Origin: Sycon ciliatum
Lineage: Eukaryota > Porifera > Calcarea > Leucosolenida > Sycettidae
Assembly (NCBI RefSeq): GCF_964019385.1
Contig: NC_088654.1
Coordinates: 3,872,610 to 3,936,609 of the forward strand
Length of the DNA stretch: 64,000 nt
Direction of reading: 5' to 3'
Shown here: positions 11,425 through 22,150 of the stretch, piece after piece
Numbering within the stretch: the first letter of the stretch is position 1
Layout of the letters: each line of letters begins with the position of its first letter
Notes under the pieces: generated by a model
Database searches by the model: none
What the model was told of the DNA's origin: nothing
Seen by the model: the letters and a program-made list of their open reading frames with translations, nothing else
Translations under genes and position numbers: made by a program

Positions 11425-11640
11425 GCAGGGCGTTCCATATCTTCGCAAAAGCAAGGATGAAAGTCGTCATGGACAAAGTGTTCCGAGCACAACACTGTAA
11501 ACGATATCGCAGCACTGCGGCCCTCGGTACCCGGCCCTCTTCTCGCCAGATAGCCAGGATTCCAGAGTGTGGAATGCCAGCATCACCAGGGAACGCATGG
11601 AAAGACAAGTGGGTTCCTTAGACTAACGTTAGGGATGACG
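11425..11640 (-). pseudogene. Decayed THAP zinc-finger domain
   Basis: Minus-strand translation gives two halves of a THAP module in different frames. One has the N-terminal-type segment THLSFHAFPGDAG; the other has VLCSEHFVHDDFHPCF, with the Cys-x2-His pair and the CSEHF box that end the THAP zinc site. A frame change in the middle separates them, and a stop precedes the first half unless an acceptor (CTAAG) just before it is used. THAP domains occur in host regulators and in P-element-type transposases; nothing nearby tells which this was. Confidence 0.5.
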
Positions 11641-11649
11641 GTTGCTGCA

Positions 11650-14108
11650 AACAAGAACCCAACAGTGATCCTTGGAAAGCATTTCGGAACTTCTTCCTTC
11701 AGAACTAGAAAAACTTGAAAATGAAAAAGGCTGGGGAGTACATACATGAACATCGCGTCGGGACCGTGAAAACACAGCCTGTCACAGGAAACTTGATCAC
11801 GTCCTGCAGCAAAACCATGCATGCTGGTTGCATGCCAAGTGTGCAGCGCGTGCACAGCATGCCCCGTCTCGACCCCTCTCGCTTATTGCGCAAAGGGTCT
11901 ATTGAGTGCCATGCTGCGCACGCCTTGGGAGGGTTGAGACTCAGACGCTATTTACAACAAACTTAACGTCAAACACAACCCTACGGGGGGGGCCTACCTA
12001 TGGAGTTGACCTAAGAATACATCTGTGAGGTATTAAAGGAGGACACAATGGCAGCACTACAAATTAATATAAAGGTGCCACGAAACACGAAAGGTCATAA
12101 TTATACAGTTGTATCAATATCAAGGTCACACGAAACTGTGACGAAAGCGTGCACAAGAATGTCAACTAAGCTTATAAGCGTTGCATGTGGGTATGAGCAA
12201 CAGCAATGTAAGAAAAAAGAGAAAAGCAACGTGCAACGTTTACAAGTAGTTTCTATTGTTTAAGGATTCCCCAAAGGCTTTCGCCTATCGAGGGGTTTAC
12301 AAACTTTCCATAATGCCAAATCTGTAAAAGAAGTGATGAGCAATAGGTGAGCAAAGAAAGAGATAAAGACATAGTCTAGGGCAGATGTCTGCACTTGAGC
12401 ATTAGGGTCCAGCGGATAATACTCCGAAAATGTTTGTCCTGTATAATGCTAATCATAATGCTCCAAAAACTACCTCATAATGCTGATTATAATGCTTCAG
12501 CAAGGGCTATGATGCTCTTGGTTTGGAACAAAAATGGAAGAAATGCTGCACATTGTCATACTTCCAGGAAAGCATGTATAGTCGATGTGCCTCTGACGCT
12601 GCTGCAAAATCTCTCACTAGCTCCATCACTTCTTAGCACTATAAGACATGATCGTGTCTCCATTGCAACTTTGATGCAGGGCTGTGGCTGAATAGTGGGT
12701 GTATCAAAACTTTTCCCTTACGTATCCATGTAGTGAGAGGTGAAACCATTATTACAGGTGATCACTGAGATGAAGTTTATCTTAGCAAAATAGTATTCCT
12801 GCCTGCAGACAAGCTGTCACTGCTTCCACTCTGTGAATATTGTCTTCATCTGAAACAGCTCACTTGAGGCCAGTTCCTGAGAGACGATCTCAGATCGAGA
12901 TCCCTCCCATTTGCGGAAATCCAGAAAACATGGCTGATTGTGGTCGGGTCAGACGTTATTTTGCCGCTCACGTCCTCTGATTGCGCTGTCTTCTTCTCCT
13001 GAGGTTGCGCGAAGGCAAATGGTTGGCCACAATGCTCTTCTTTCTGATAGCATTTGACTGTAGGCCTTGCATTACAACCGTCTACGACCAACTGTACGTG
13101 CTTCACCAGGAAAGTAAGACACGCGCTGCTGAGCACTCAAATAAATACTTTTTAAAAGCCTCTTTTACGGGCGAACAAAACACAATTTGCCTGATGGCGG
13201 AGGATTGGAAAACAAGTCAGATAATGATGACGTCACACGTGATCAGAGAGCAAGCGAAGCTGCATAGCATAGTCCGCACAATCACGGGCCAAGGGTCAAC
13301 AGGACACCCTAGCCTGAGCACTCAAATCGACTTGGTACTGCGTCCATGAGAAATTCTACAAGTACATGTACCGTAGTTCATTTCGAGCCTGCTGAGCTGG
13401 ACTGGGCAGAGGCAGTTATTTGGAACAAGCTCTTTCTGTTTATAGCCGCTCCATCATCCAGGTCCAAATTTATCAATGGATCAGTGTTCAGTATCGCTAG
13501 AGATGCTATGGCTAAATCCTATGGCACACCAGGAAAACTCCTCTTCGTCTGTTTGATATTCACTTCGCGTAGATCTACGTCTAGTCTCCTCCATGGCTCT
13601 CCATGATTTCTAAAAAAGAACTCCTCGTAAATCATCGTTACGGATTTTGTTTAGCAGCCTCAGTTGTAACGTTGGGCATGCTACATCACCTGTACAATGT
13701 CATTTACCTGGCTACATTGCTACATAAAGACTTGATGTAGAAATGGCATTATGTAGTCAGGGAAATGTAGCAGTAGTGCTGCGGCCTTGGTGGTGTGATG
13801 GTGGACGGTTGACGATATTTGGGCTCTGATGGTGGACGGTGGATGAGGCGGTGGATGAGGCTTGGAGGAATCTGATGGTACTGTGCGCGTTATTGACTGC
13901 TGTATTACTATTGGGTTGTGTTTTTGTTTTTTGTTTTTTTATTGAAAAGCCACAAACCTTCAGACATGTGAATGTGCACATGATATACAGTGTACATACG
14001 TATGTATCGAGAAGGCAGCACAGAAACGGCAGTGGTGGTGAGGCCTGGGAAGCTCGTCCGACCGTGGGTCTCGGAGTCAACACGTGTTGTGTTCCTTCAT
14101 TCAGTAAT
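11650..14108. other. Intergenic, eroded repeat material
   Basis: No gene recognised. Near 12403-12500 is a block (TAGGGTCCAGCGGATAAT, then repeated ATAATGCT motifs) whose reverse complement recurs near 18400-18480, so both are probably ends of one old DNA transposon. A minus-strand frame at about 12862-13095, bounded by acceptor- and donor-like sites, is the only exon-like stretch and matches nothing I know. Confidence 0.35.
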
Positions 14109-14110
14109 TA

Positions 14111-14971
14111 CGGAGCATCAGCAAATCGAATTTTCGATTTGATTATTCGAATGGCAAAAAGAAAATCAGAGAGAAAATTCGAATGAAAAAGAGGTTCAGC
14201 ATGTAGCGCAGTCCAGTATTTTCGAATCGAGTTTTTTTTAGCTTGAGCAGTTGAGGACTGGGATTTTGGGATGTGCAATGAACGGAGTTGCTGTTGTTTC
14301 TCATTGCCTTTGGGGATGACGCGAAGCGGCGGATGCTTCATCCGATTCAGGCTATTGGCGATAGGATCTCTCTTGGAGACCCCTTGAAAAGGCGGATCTC
14401 GGCCGAGCTCCTCCGCTATCCCTTGCATATCAGGAGATTTGCGGACGAATAGGTGAGGGTGGGCCCTACACTGCCTCAGCAGAATGAGATCCATGGTAAG
14501 GTCGACCCTCAAATATTTGGCACACTTTGAGTTGCCCTCTCCCTGCGGGGAACTCACGATAGACGCAGATGCCGAGACAACGCCAGCAGGGCTACTGCAG
14601 TACTGGGAGCAGGAGGCATACCGGGGCTGGTAGTTGGTGACAAAGCCATGATTCCAGGATACTTGAAATGAAACAAAATGCACACTTGATAAAACGTTTC
14701 ACAGTTCGAGAGAGAGGAAAGCGTCAAGATTGACAAGAAGTCCGGACTAGTACTTTAGTAAGAACTAGTAGCTACATGCGCAAGAATGAGTCATTGAGTA
14801 CTCGTAGTGCGCCGTGTACTAGAGCACGCGTGGAGCATTCGAAAAGTATTCGAAAAGTATTTTCTGTTTGCGGGCATTTTTCAGTCGAACAAAGCCCTAG
14901 TTTCGACTGATTGAGTGCTTTTCGTGACGATTCTCGAATTTCATTCGAATATTCGATTTGCTGATGCTCCG
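14111..14971 (-). mobile_element. DNA transposon with SANT/Myb-like ORF
   Basis: The ends are inverted repeats of about 23 bp (CGGAGCATCAGCAAATCGAAT, nearly perfect). The flanks fit either a TA duplication or a 3-bp ATT duplication, depending on where the terminus is set. On the minus strand an ORF of up to 191 codons (14108-14683) contains a SANT/Myb-like stretch, DLTMDLILLRQCRAHPHLF then GIAEELGRDPPFQGVSKRD, i.e. the helix pattern of trihelix or MADF-type DNA-binding proteins. No DDE transposase is seen, so the copy is non-autonomous. Elements that carry a Myb/SANT protein beside a transposase are typical of PIF/Harbinger; assignment here is an inference. Confidence 0.6.
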
Positions 14972-15239
14972 TATTGCCTTTTTTCTTTTTCTTTTCGTCA
15001 CCAGTTTGGTGTCGTTCTGCGGTATTTGCAGTGCATAAGCTCGTTTGGATTGTTCATTTCGTGTTGAGTTTCCCCAGAGTTAGGCTCGGGGCTAGATTAT
15101 CCTCTCGGTTGTCTTCTACAGTCTTTCTGTTGCTCCCTTTCTTGTTATTGTTCATTATGTTGTCATTTGAGACATTTGCGCTGTTATGGCTTTTGTAGTT
15201 TTCGTTTAGTAGAAACAGTCTGAGCGAACGGCCAACGTG

Positions 15240-15563
15240 GATGATCATGCACGCCTTGATGTCGCTGCCAGTGGTTTGTGGGGCAGTCGATTTGAGCGAA
15301 CCCTTATTGATGTCCGGGTTTTAATCCTTATTCTCGCTCAAATCAGTCTGCACCACGTACCACTGTGTATTATCGACACGAAAGAGAGAAAAGAAGGCAC
15401 TACGAAGAGAGAGTGAGACAAGTGGAGCATGCCATTTTTGTTCCCGCTGTGATGTCTGCGAGCGGAGGCATGGGCAAGGCAGCCACAGCCCTCTACAAAC
15501 GAGTGGCCTCTCTGTTGGCGGCGAAAAGAGGGGAGCAGTACTCTCATGTGATGGCATTCTTCT
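15240..15563 (+). pseudogene. Retroelement polyprotein C-terminal fragment
   Basis: Two frames together show DDHARLDVAASGLWGSRFER and TLIDVRV, then YRRHEREKRRHYEERVRQVE and GGMGKAATALYKRVASLL. I know this pattern from the C-terminal part of reverse-transcriptase proteins in many invertebrate retroelements; the RFER-IDVRV part recalls a restriction-like nuclease. A frame change lies near 15350-15365. The reading frame ends just where the duplicated ~0.8 kb repeat begins (15560), so that repeat apparently inserted into it. Confidence 0.55.
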
Positions 15564-16345
15564 GACATGTCACATGACAATCGACATGGCAACAGCGAAT
15601 CCTAGCGCGACTTGCCGTGCTTTGAATCAGCCACTGAAGACCTGTGAGCGCTTGCAGGTCTCCGATTTTCCAATCGGAGCACGCCCATGGCCCAGGCGTG
15701 CTCCGATTCAGCCATCAGAGGCCGCTTTTTTTTTTTAGAAAAGAGATGGCTGCAGTTCTGGATGGAGAGTCTCCAACTGCAACCAATGCTGCTACCCGTG
15801 CTCTTACAGCGCCAACAACGAGCGTTCAGCGATCACAGCAGCAGACTGAGTTCCACGATCCCGACATTGATGAGTACATCGCAACTTGTGACCCAACAGT
15901 GCAATCCCCAACTCACCAACGGTCTCTGATGCAGAAAGCTACGAAGACCATCAACTTTTCCGGAGCTCAGTTTGGTGCAAACTGCAATGTTCACCTGCAC
16001 CTGTAGGCTGTAGGCTGTAGTCACTGCGAAGAAGAGAAGCTGAACTGACCTGGTTTTTAGCTGACTAGACCGCCCTTGTTTTATCTCTGTGTTGTGACTG
16101 TGTACATTAGTCATTATGTAACATGTCTGAAGTACTAAACTGGCGACTAGTTGTGTTCCTTGTCTGGTCTAGTGTGCGTGCCTTGAGTACTAGTAGTACG
16201 AAGTAGTTCGTGCAATGCATGTCAGAAATGGTATCAAAGCATTCGTACTCGGACTCAAGTGCTAGAATCGGAGCCCTCCGCGCTAGCGCGCGTCGGGCTC
16301 CGATTCCGCACTTTCGTCCTCGTACTCATGCTCGATTCCATACAT
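15560..16345 (+). repeat. ~0.8 kb dispersed repeat with small ORF, copy A
   Basis: By eye identical to 18693-19509 except for one extra 31-bp hairpin unit in the other copy. An ORF (ATG at 15746) encodes 86 residues including TEFHDPDIDEYIATCDP and ATKTINFSGAQFGANCNVH. It is preceded by ten T residues and AG, like a splice acceptor. Two hairpins with the same stem motif AATCGGAGC flank the coding part (15673-15706 and 16266-16305). No terminal inverted repeats or target duplication are clear. I do not recognise the protein. It may be a mobile element, a captured exon or a recent segmental copy. Confidence 0.7.
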
Positions 16346-16687
16346 CAGGTGCAGGATCGCTTTTTCCCTCTTGCGGTCCTGCATCATGTGCCTCCGAGGG
16401 TGCAGAAGGCTCTCCAGCCAGTCTGCCTTGGCTGTGGGTGATACCTCTGCTGTGCTGGCAGTGGTAGAGGTTTACTAGAGGCCCGGGTACCGGCTTAGCG
16501 TGCACGAGCGGTATCAGTGACTGGATTATTGACTTGAAGTTGAACTTGCTGCTGTTTACCTAAGTAGGTACATGTATTATACCTTATTATGCTGTGGTGT
16601 TTTTTGTTTTGTGCGTGTTTTCTTTCTTTTTTCTTTCTAGAACTTTGAGTTGAAGCTTTTGGAACACTTGGGAAAAAATATTCATTA
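16346..16687. other. No recognisable gene
   Basis: About 340 bp between the repeat and a MITE. I see no coding sequence or terminal repeats. Confidence 0.4.
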
Positions 16688-17047
16688 GAGAGGTTAAGTT
16701 TCACGTAAAAGTCTTACGTCCGTGAACTTTTACGTCAAAAAGTGAAAAAACTCACGTAAAATTTGACGTGTTTTACGTGAGTTGACTGTCCCGCACGTAA
16801 GTTCATGACGTGAGTTTTTGGAAGTTTCGCTTGGTTATTCCGACCGAATTTGTGTGAGTTCCCGGAATTTTATCGAGTTTTATCGATTTTGTTGGAAGAT
16901 TTGATATTTGTGCGAACTAAACCCGAATCCTGCCAGGCAAAATTTCACGTCACGTCGCACGTGTAACTTAACCTCTAAAAATTACACGTAACGTGAGATT
17001 TGCACCGCGTTTTGAAAAAGGGCAAAAAACGTGTAACTTAACCTCTC
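16688..17047. mobile_element. MITE with GAGAGGTTAAGTT ends and TA target
   Basis: A 360-bp element with inverted ends GAGAGGTTAAGTT, then CACGT after one variable base, flanked by TA on both sides. The interior is rich in ACGT-containing motifs and has no coding sequence. A second copy of the right subterminal motif (CACGTGTAACTTAACCTCT) lies inside at about 16959-16977. The same GAGAGGTT start and TA target occur in 45328-45669. TA duplication fits Tc1/mariner-type mobilisation. Confidence 0.75.
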
Positions 17048-17265
17048 TATTGTCTTTATTTTGCCCGTAAAAGAGGCTGCAGTAACATTAGTGCTAAAGG
17101 TGTTACGTGTGTACACAATCACAAAGTCATGTGCCGGTACAATACATAGCGTTGCACCTCGTGGCTATAGCCGATTGTTGCCAAAACCTGAGATTTCCCG
17201 ACATTATTGACAATGAATCTCTTTATGTCCCTCAAACCTCACATAATGCTCGTTTTGTTCCTTTC

Positions 17266-18397
17266 TAAGTATATGTTATCGCATGGTTGCAAGGGCCTTA
17301 TGGCATATTATTGCCCCGAGAGGTTAGCCCGAGGGCCGTAGGCCCAAGGGCTAACCTCGAGGGGCAATAATATGCCATAAGGCCCGTAGCAACCATGCGA
17401 TAACAAATTTATCACATGGCCCACAGAGCAGACCATTGGGCTGCTGTTGAAATTAGCCCAAATGCCAACACATTATGACCACAATGTATATTGATGTGCT
17501 ATCATTATCAAAACAGGAAAAATGAAGATATTTCTCCTACACCCTAACAAAAAGTCTTCTACAGGCCATCAGAGAGTATACAGTACTGAAAGACGGAGAC
17601 AGAAAAAAGGTGCCGGCACCGCATCGTCATAGCAATAGACATGGCAACGACAATAAAATACAGCAGAATCATAATTTCAATTGAAAAATTAAGAGTGCTA
17701 CCACAAGGAGTTTCTTCATGTTTACATGTGTATCAGGAAGTTGTCAAATACAGTACTGCAATAAGTGCAAGTATTTGACGACTCCCTGGTGCGTAATTCT
17801 GAGGACAATTTTTCTTCTTTTTTTTCAGCTCCAGATAGCTGTATTTTTCATTGCAAAACATTCCTGAATTGTTGTGTTTGTTGTTCAAGCAAAGGTGAGA
17901 TGAGAGTTTTGCGTGGCACATGAAGACCACACACAGGCAGTGACTTCGCGAGGATTTGAAAACGCACGACGCTGAGTTGAATTTGTGTTATTTCAAATAA
18001 TTGTTTGTGATCACAGTACCACTTCGAGCAGAACTGAATCTTATCCACAAGCTTACCGACGGTCAGGCTACCAACATGACTGAACAAATGATCCCTGCAA
18101 GCACCACACGGCAGACGTCCGAGGCCATGTCCATTGCCGGGATGTCCATCTCCAAAAAGAATTCCATCTTCGTCTCAATGCTACACTGCGACTACAATTG
18201 TAGACTCGTCGTAGAGTCGTACAGTCAGTACAGAGCTAGAGTCGTCGTACGAGCGTAGTCACGCGATCACTGAAATAAACTATTTTTTTGCGGGCAAATA
18301 AACTAATTTTTTGCGGGCAATATCGCATATTATTGCCCGCGGCGCGAAAGGTGCTGATTCGCTGGAGTACGGGCAACAATCACGTGCCATGTGATAA
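17266..18397 (+). mobile_element. Non-autonomous foldback DNA transposon, copy 1
   Basis: Near-identical over about 1.1 kb to 34199-35335. The left end is a long hairpin with arms of about 60 bp (17275-17407) holding GGGCAATAATATGCCATAAG-type sequence. Directly inside, TTATCACATGGC at 17408 matches the inverted right terminus GCCATGTGATAA. GCGGGCAATA-type motifs recur near the right end. No transposase is encoded. It lies within an older repeat whose ATAATGC motifs flank it. Confidence 0.65.
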
Positions 18398-18582
18398 TGC
18401 TCCATATTGCTCTGATGCTCGGATAATCTCCTAATGCCGAATATAATGCCGGCATTATCCGCTGCACCCTAGTGGCAATGCAACAAACTTGGGTGCCAGC
18501 CAGATCATCGCATGTAACAGCAATCGAAGCATTACTAGCATTCGAAGAGTACACACTCCTTTGCGATTCCAACGCGTCAGGA

Positions 18583-18650
18583 TCCAGGACTCGAACTCGT
18601 GAAACAAGATGCACAAGCAAGCTCTGAGCCACTCGGCCAAAACGCGCTGT
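18583..18650 (-). mobile_element. tRNA-like SINE head
   Basis: The minus strand has an A box (TGGCCGAGTGG) and a B box (AGTTCGAGTCC) at Ser/Leu-tRNA-like spacing. The T stem does not pair and the anticodon arm is poor, so it is not a functional tRNA. It could be the head of a SINE distinct from families 1 and 2; only one copy is present. Confidence 0.4.
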
Positions 18651-18692
18651 TCAATAGATCTGGTATTGTACAGGTACTTACTTGACTGTGTG

Positions 18693-19509
18693 TTCTGACA
18701 TGTCACATGACAATCGACATGGCAACAGCGAATCCTAGCGCGACTTGCCGTGCTTTGAATCAGCCACTGAAGACCTGTGAGCGCTTGCAGGTCTCCGATT
18801 TTCCAATCGGAGCACGCCCATGGCCCAGGCGTGCTCCGATTGAATCGGAGCACGCCTAGGCGTGCTCCGATTCAGCCATCAGAGGCCGCTTTTTTTTTTT
18901 AGAAAAGAGATGGCTGCAGTTCTGGATGGAGAGTCTCCAACTGCAACCAATGCTGCTACCCGTGCTCTTACAGCGCCAACAACGAGCGTTCAGCGATCAC
19001 AGCAGCAGACTGAGTTCCACGATCCCGACATTGATGAGTACATCGCAACTTGTGACCCAACAGTGCAATCCCCAACTCACCAACGGTCTCTGATGCAGAA
19101 AGCTACGAAGACCATCAACTTTTCCGGAGCTCAGTTTGGTGCAAACTGCAATGTTCACCTGCACCTGTAGGCTGTAGGCTGTAGTCACTGCGAAGAAGAG
19201 AAGCTGAACTGACCTGGTTTTTAGCTGACTAGACCGCCCTTGTTTTATCTCTGTGTTGTGACTGTGTACATTAGTCATTATGTAACATGTCTGAAGTACT
19301 AAACTGGCGACTAGTTGTGTTCCTTGTCTGGTCTAGTGTGCGTGCCTTGAGTACTAGTAGTACGAAGTAGTTCGTGCAATGCATGTCAGAAATGGTATCA
19401 AAGCATTCGTACTCGGACTCAAGTGCTAGAATCGGAGCCCTCCGCGCTAGCGCGCGTCGGGCTCCGATTCCGCACTTTCGTCCTCGTACTCATGCTCGAT
19501 TCCATACAT
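18693..19509 (+). repeat. ~0.8 kb dispersed repeat with small ORF, copy B
   Basis: Matches 15560-16345 throughout and keeps the 86-residue ORF (ATG at 18910) intact. It differs by an additional unit right after the first hairpin: a perfect 30-nt palindrome AATCGGAGCACGCCT/AGGCGTGCTCCGATT. Identity over about 780 bp implies a very recent copying event, or an assembly duplication. Confidence 0.7.
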
Positions 19510-19768
19510 TGTACATGGTTGACCTTCATCTCTTCTGCCCGATACGTATACGTTGAGGGCTCATATTTTGAATTAAAATTGTTTTTGTTTCCGTGTTTAT
19601 TGGTTCTTTGGACTGCTGTTCTCGTTTGGTCTTCTCTGCAGTGCAGTAGCTAACGCAGTAGTATTATATTTATACCTAATGTGAATGTTTGGTTTGGGTG
19701 CTGACAAGCCCATGACATTTCTCTCTCTCCTTTTCTCTTCCTCTTTCATCGTCTTTCATCCCTCAGCC

Positions 19769-20508
19769 ATGACTCGTAAGCTTCTGAGAGTCGCTACGTG
19801 GAATGTTCGTAGTTGTTCGTCCTATCTACAGCGAGAGCAGTTGGCTAGTTCGCTGAAAGCTCGCTTGGTTGATGTTTGTGCTGTTCAGGAAACTAAAATT
19901 ATTGACGAATGCACGTGGAGTCTACCGTTCGGCTATAAGCTGCTTTCATTTCCCACAATAAACAGATACGGTGGACTAGGCCTGGCTATTGGCCCTCGCC
20001 TACTGCCGCACTTGTCGCGCTGGAGAGCGGTCTCTGACCGGCTCGGCTACGCTCTGTTTTCATTTCCGTCCCCGAACAAGAATTCAATGGCATAATCTCG
20101 GCGTACGCTCCAACTCTCCCAACGTCTGAGAAGACTCCCGCAGTACGACAGGAATTCTATGACTCGCTGCTCACTCTAATTCGTAGTTTTGCCAAGAGAA
20201 CACTCGTGCTCGTGGGAGGCGACTTCAACGCTAAGGTCGGCCGCCGCCACGCATCCGACGCATACACTTGTTTAGGCAGGTGGGCGAATGGTCGAAGGAA
20301 CTCGAACGGGGAAGCGCTGTTGGAGAGCTGTGAGGAAACCGGCATGCGACTCGCAAATACTACGTTTCAGCACCCTGCCAGACACATCACTACCTGGACT
20401 GGCACCATCCGACGTAATCAACAAAATGTAAGTATCTACAACCAAATTGACTATGTGCTGATCCCAGACAAAATATGCCACGGACTGCAGCTGCAGCTGC
20501 TTACTTGA
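19769..20508 (+). pseudogene. LINE apurinic endonuclease domain fragment
   Basis: The frame from the ATG at 19769 gives LLRVATWNVRSC and VCAVQETK, the first endonuclease motifs of APE-type LINEs, then stops near 20095. The adjacent frame continues with IISAYAPTLPTSEK, LVGGDFNAKVGRRH and NQIDYVLIP, the later motifs with the catalytic Asp and Asn. A single frameshift near 20085-20095 explains the split. The reverse transcriptase expected downstream is missing here; an RT fragment of similar type lies at 22151, past an inserted transposon. Confidence 0.8.
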
Positions 20509-20696
20509 AGTACTTTCTTGTTATGGAATGAAAGCTGGTATGATATGTATATCCCATAAATAAATTAATCCCCGTGACTGCGTACATGTACAGCACCTTA
20601 TCTCATCGAGTTGTGAAGCTGTAGGAGAATTGTACTATCGAGAGTAAATAATCTTGGATACAAAAGAAAGGACAAAATGTTACAAGTTATGACTAA

Positions 20697-21642
20697 GGGC
20701 GCGTTTGATTAATCGGATCCGGAACAGGATCGTTCAGAACAGGGGCGTTCGATTGGTCTGCACTGGTCTGCACTGATTTTGGAGTGTTTGGAACATGTTC
20801 TGGTCACTCCGACCCCCAAGGCTGGAGCAGCCAGAGCAAGTTGCAAAGCCCAATGAAAACCTGACAGGGCTACGCAATGAGTTTAGTTTTTGTTTCGATT
20901 CGAACCGATTCAGACATGTTTAGGGATTTTGTAAATGACGTGGTCAAGTGCATGGAGGTCTCCACTTTCATTATTGAATTTGTGTTTGTCTTCGAAGCTT
21001 CGAAGCATCTTCTCCAGTTGTGTTTGCCTTTCTAGTTTGTTTCGCCTTCGTCATGGATTTTGGAGCTCCTGAGAGGAAGAGTGGCTTGCTTCTGTTGGTC
21101 CCATTCTCTCAACCTATCCCTGATTACGAGCCGCACACACCGAGATGAAATGTTTTCGGATGTTAATTACAAAAAGAAAAGTTGCTGGGCCAAAGTGGCC
21201 GCCGACATTGCGGACGAGAACCGCAATCTGAAAGACCTTCCTGCCGCTGGAAATTGTGAGACTCGTTGGAAGAGTCTCACGAGATCTTTTAAAAGTCTCA
21301 CAGATAATCAGAACAAAACAGGCGAAGAGCGGAAGAAAGAGCCACAATATTATAAGGAGATGAATGAGGCAATTGGCTGGAAGCCGAATGTGCAACCGTT
21401 GTGCACTGCTGGATCACTTCCAGAGAAATCTACGATGACATTTTTTCATCTTGAGGAACGTAAACAAATCTATCAACTCTGTGGAAATTTTGAAGTTCGC
21501 GGCATGGTGAGCTATCATAAGTTCTACAATATTTCTGGCAAAATATGATTTGTTTGTTCTGCTTTCTGTTTGATTGGGAACTGTTGTTGTGACTGCTCCA
21601 GTGAATCTGATCTGAATCCGGATTTACCAATCAAACATGCCC
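20697..21642 (+). mobile_element. PIF/Harbinger-like element, TAA target duplication
   Basis: The termini are GGGCGCGTTTGATT and, inverted, GGGCATGTTTGATT, extending imperfectly to about 40 bp through GGATCCGGA-like sequence. The flanks are TAA on both sides (20694-20696 and 21643-21645). GGGC-GTTTG-TT ends and a 3-bp TWA duplication are the hallmark of PIF/Harbinger. At 946 bp it encodes only a Myb/MADF-like protein and no DDE transposase, so it depends on a partner. Confidence 0.85.
21150..21548 (+). CDS. MADF/Myb-SANT-like transposon protein
   Basis: The ATG at 21150 opens a 132-codon frame inside the Harbinger-like element. It begins MFSDVNYKKKSCWAKVAADI and continues NCETRWKSLTRSFKSL, the Trp-spaced helices and Cys-x2-RW box of MADF/SANT proteins. 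In autonomous PIF/Harbinger elements a Myb-like protein partners the transposase in binding transposon ends. The usual N-terminal helix may lie in another frame just upstream, where the frame is open but lacks an ATG. Confidence 0.6.
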   Translation: MFSDVNYKKKSCWAKVAADIADENRNLKDLPAAGNCETRWKSLTRSFKSLTDNQNKTGEERKKEPQYYKEMNEAIGWKPNVQPLCTAGSLPEKSTMTFFHLEERKQIYQLCGNFEVRGMVSYHKFYNISGKI

Positions 21643-21967
21643 TAACTATCCACCAAAGTAACCAGCTCATATACAAATTTATTACAGTAAGCGAGTGCGA
21701 CAAAATGGCATTTTGTCCTTTCTTTTTATCCACATCGGAATTTAAGTAAATAACCTCCCAAGAGCAAAACTTTAGTAATCCCCAGGGAACTAACTTACAT
21801 GTATGACTGTACTTTTGTGGTACTCCACAGTACCAGTCATGTGCTGTTTACCGCCTCCCCGTTGTTGTATTCTAACGTTAACGTTATTCATTGACTGAGC
21901 GTTCTTTGCTTTGTACTACACCCTGCTATCATGTTAGGCTATTTCCTACAATATTTTACTGTTTCCA

Positions 21968-22050
21968 TTCGCTTCCATGTAATTGGGCGACACCGCCCGT
22001 TTGGTTCTGCGAATTCAAATAAAAATGTACCTACCTACTACCTACTCTTG
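21968..22050 (+). mobile_element. LINE 3' end fragment (GGGCG hairpin type)
   Basis: A small hairpin (GGGCGACACCGCCC) followed by GTTTGGTTCTGCGAATTCAAATAAA and a (TACC)-like tail. Related ends occur on the minus strand at 32560-32750 and 62650-62885. A stem-loop followed by a short repeated tail is typical of LINE 3' ends recognised by their reverse transcriptase. Confidence 0.5.
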
Positions 22051-22150
22051 TTATTATGTACACTGTGGCCGGGTAGTGCTGGTGATAGGGCTTGCCATCA
22101 CACCTGTGTCTTGAAATATCCGTAGCCCATTCGTTGTTTGGTTTTTTTCT

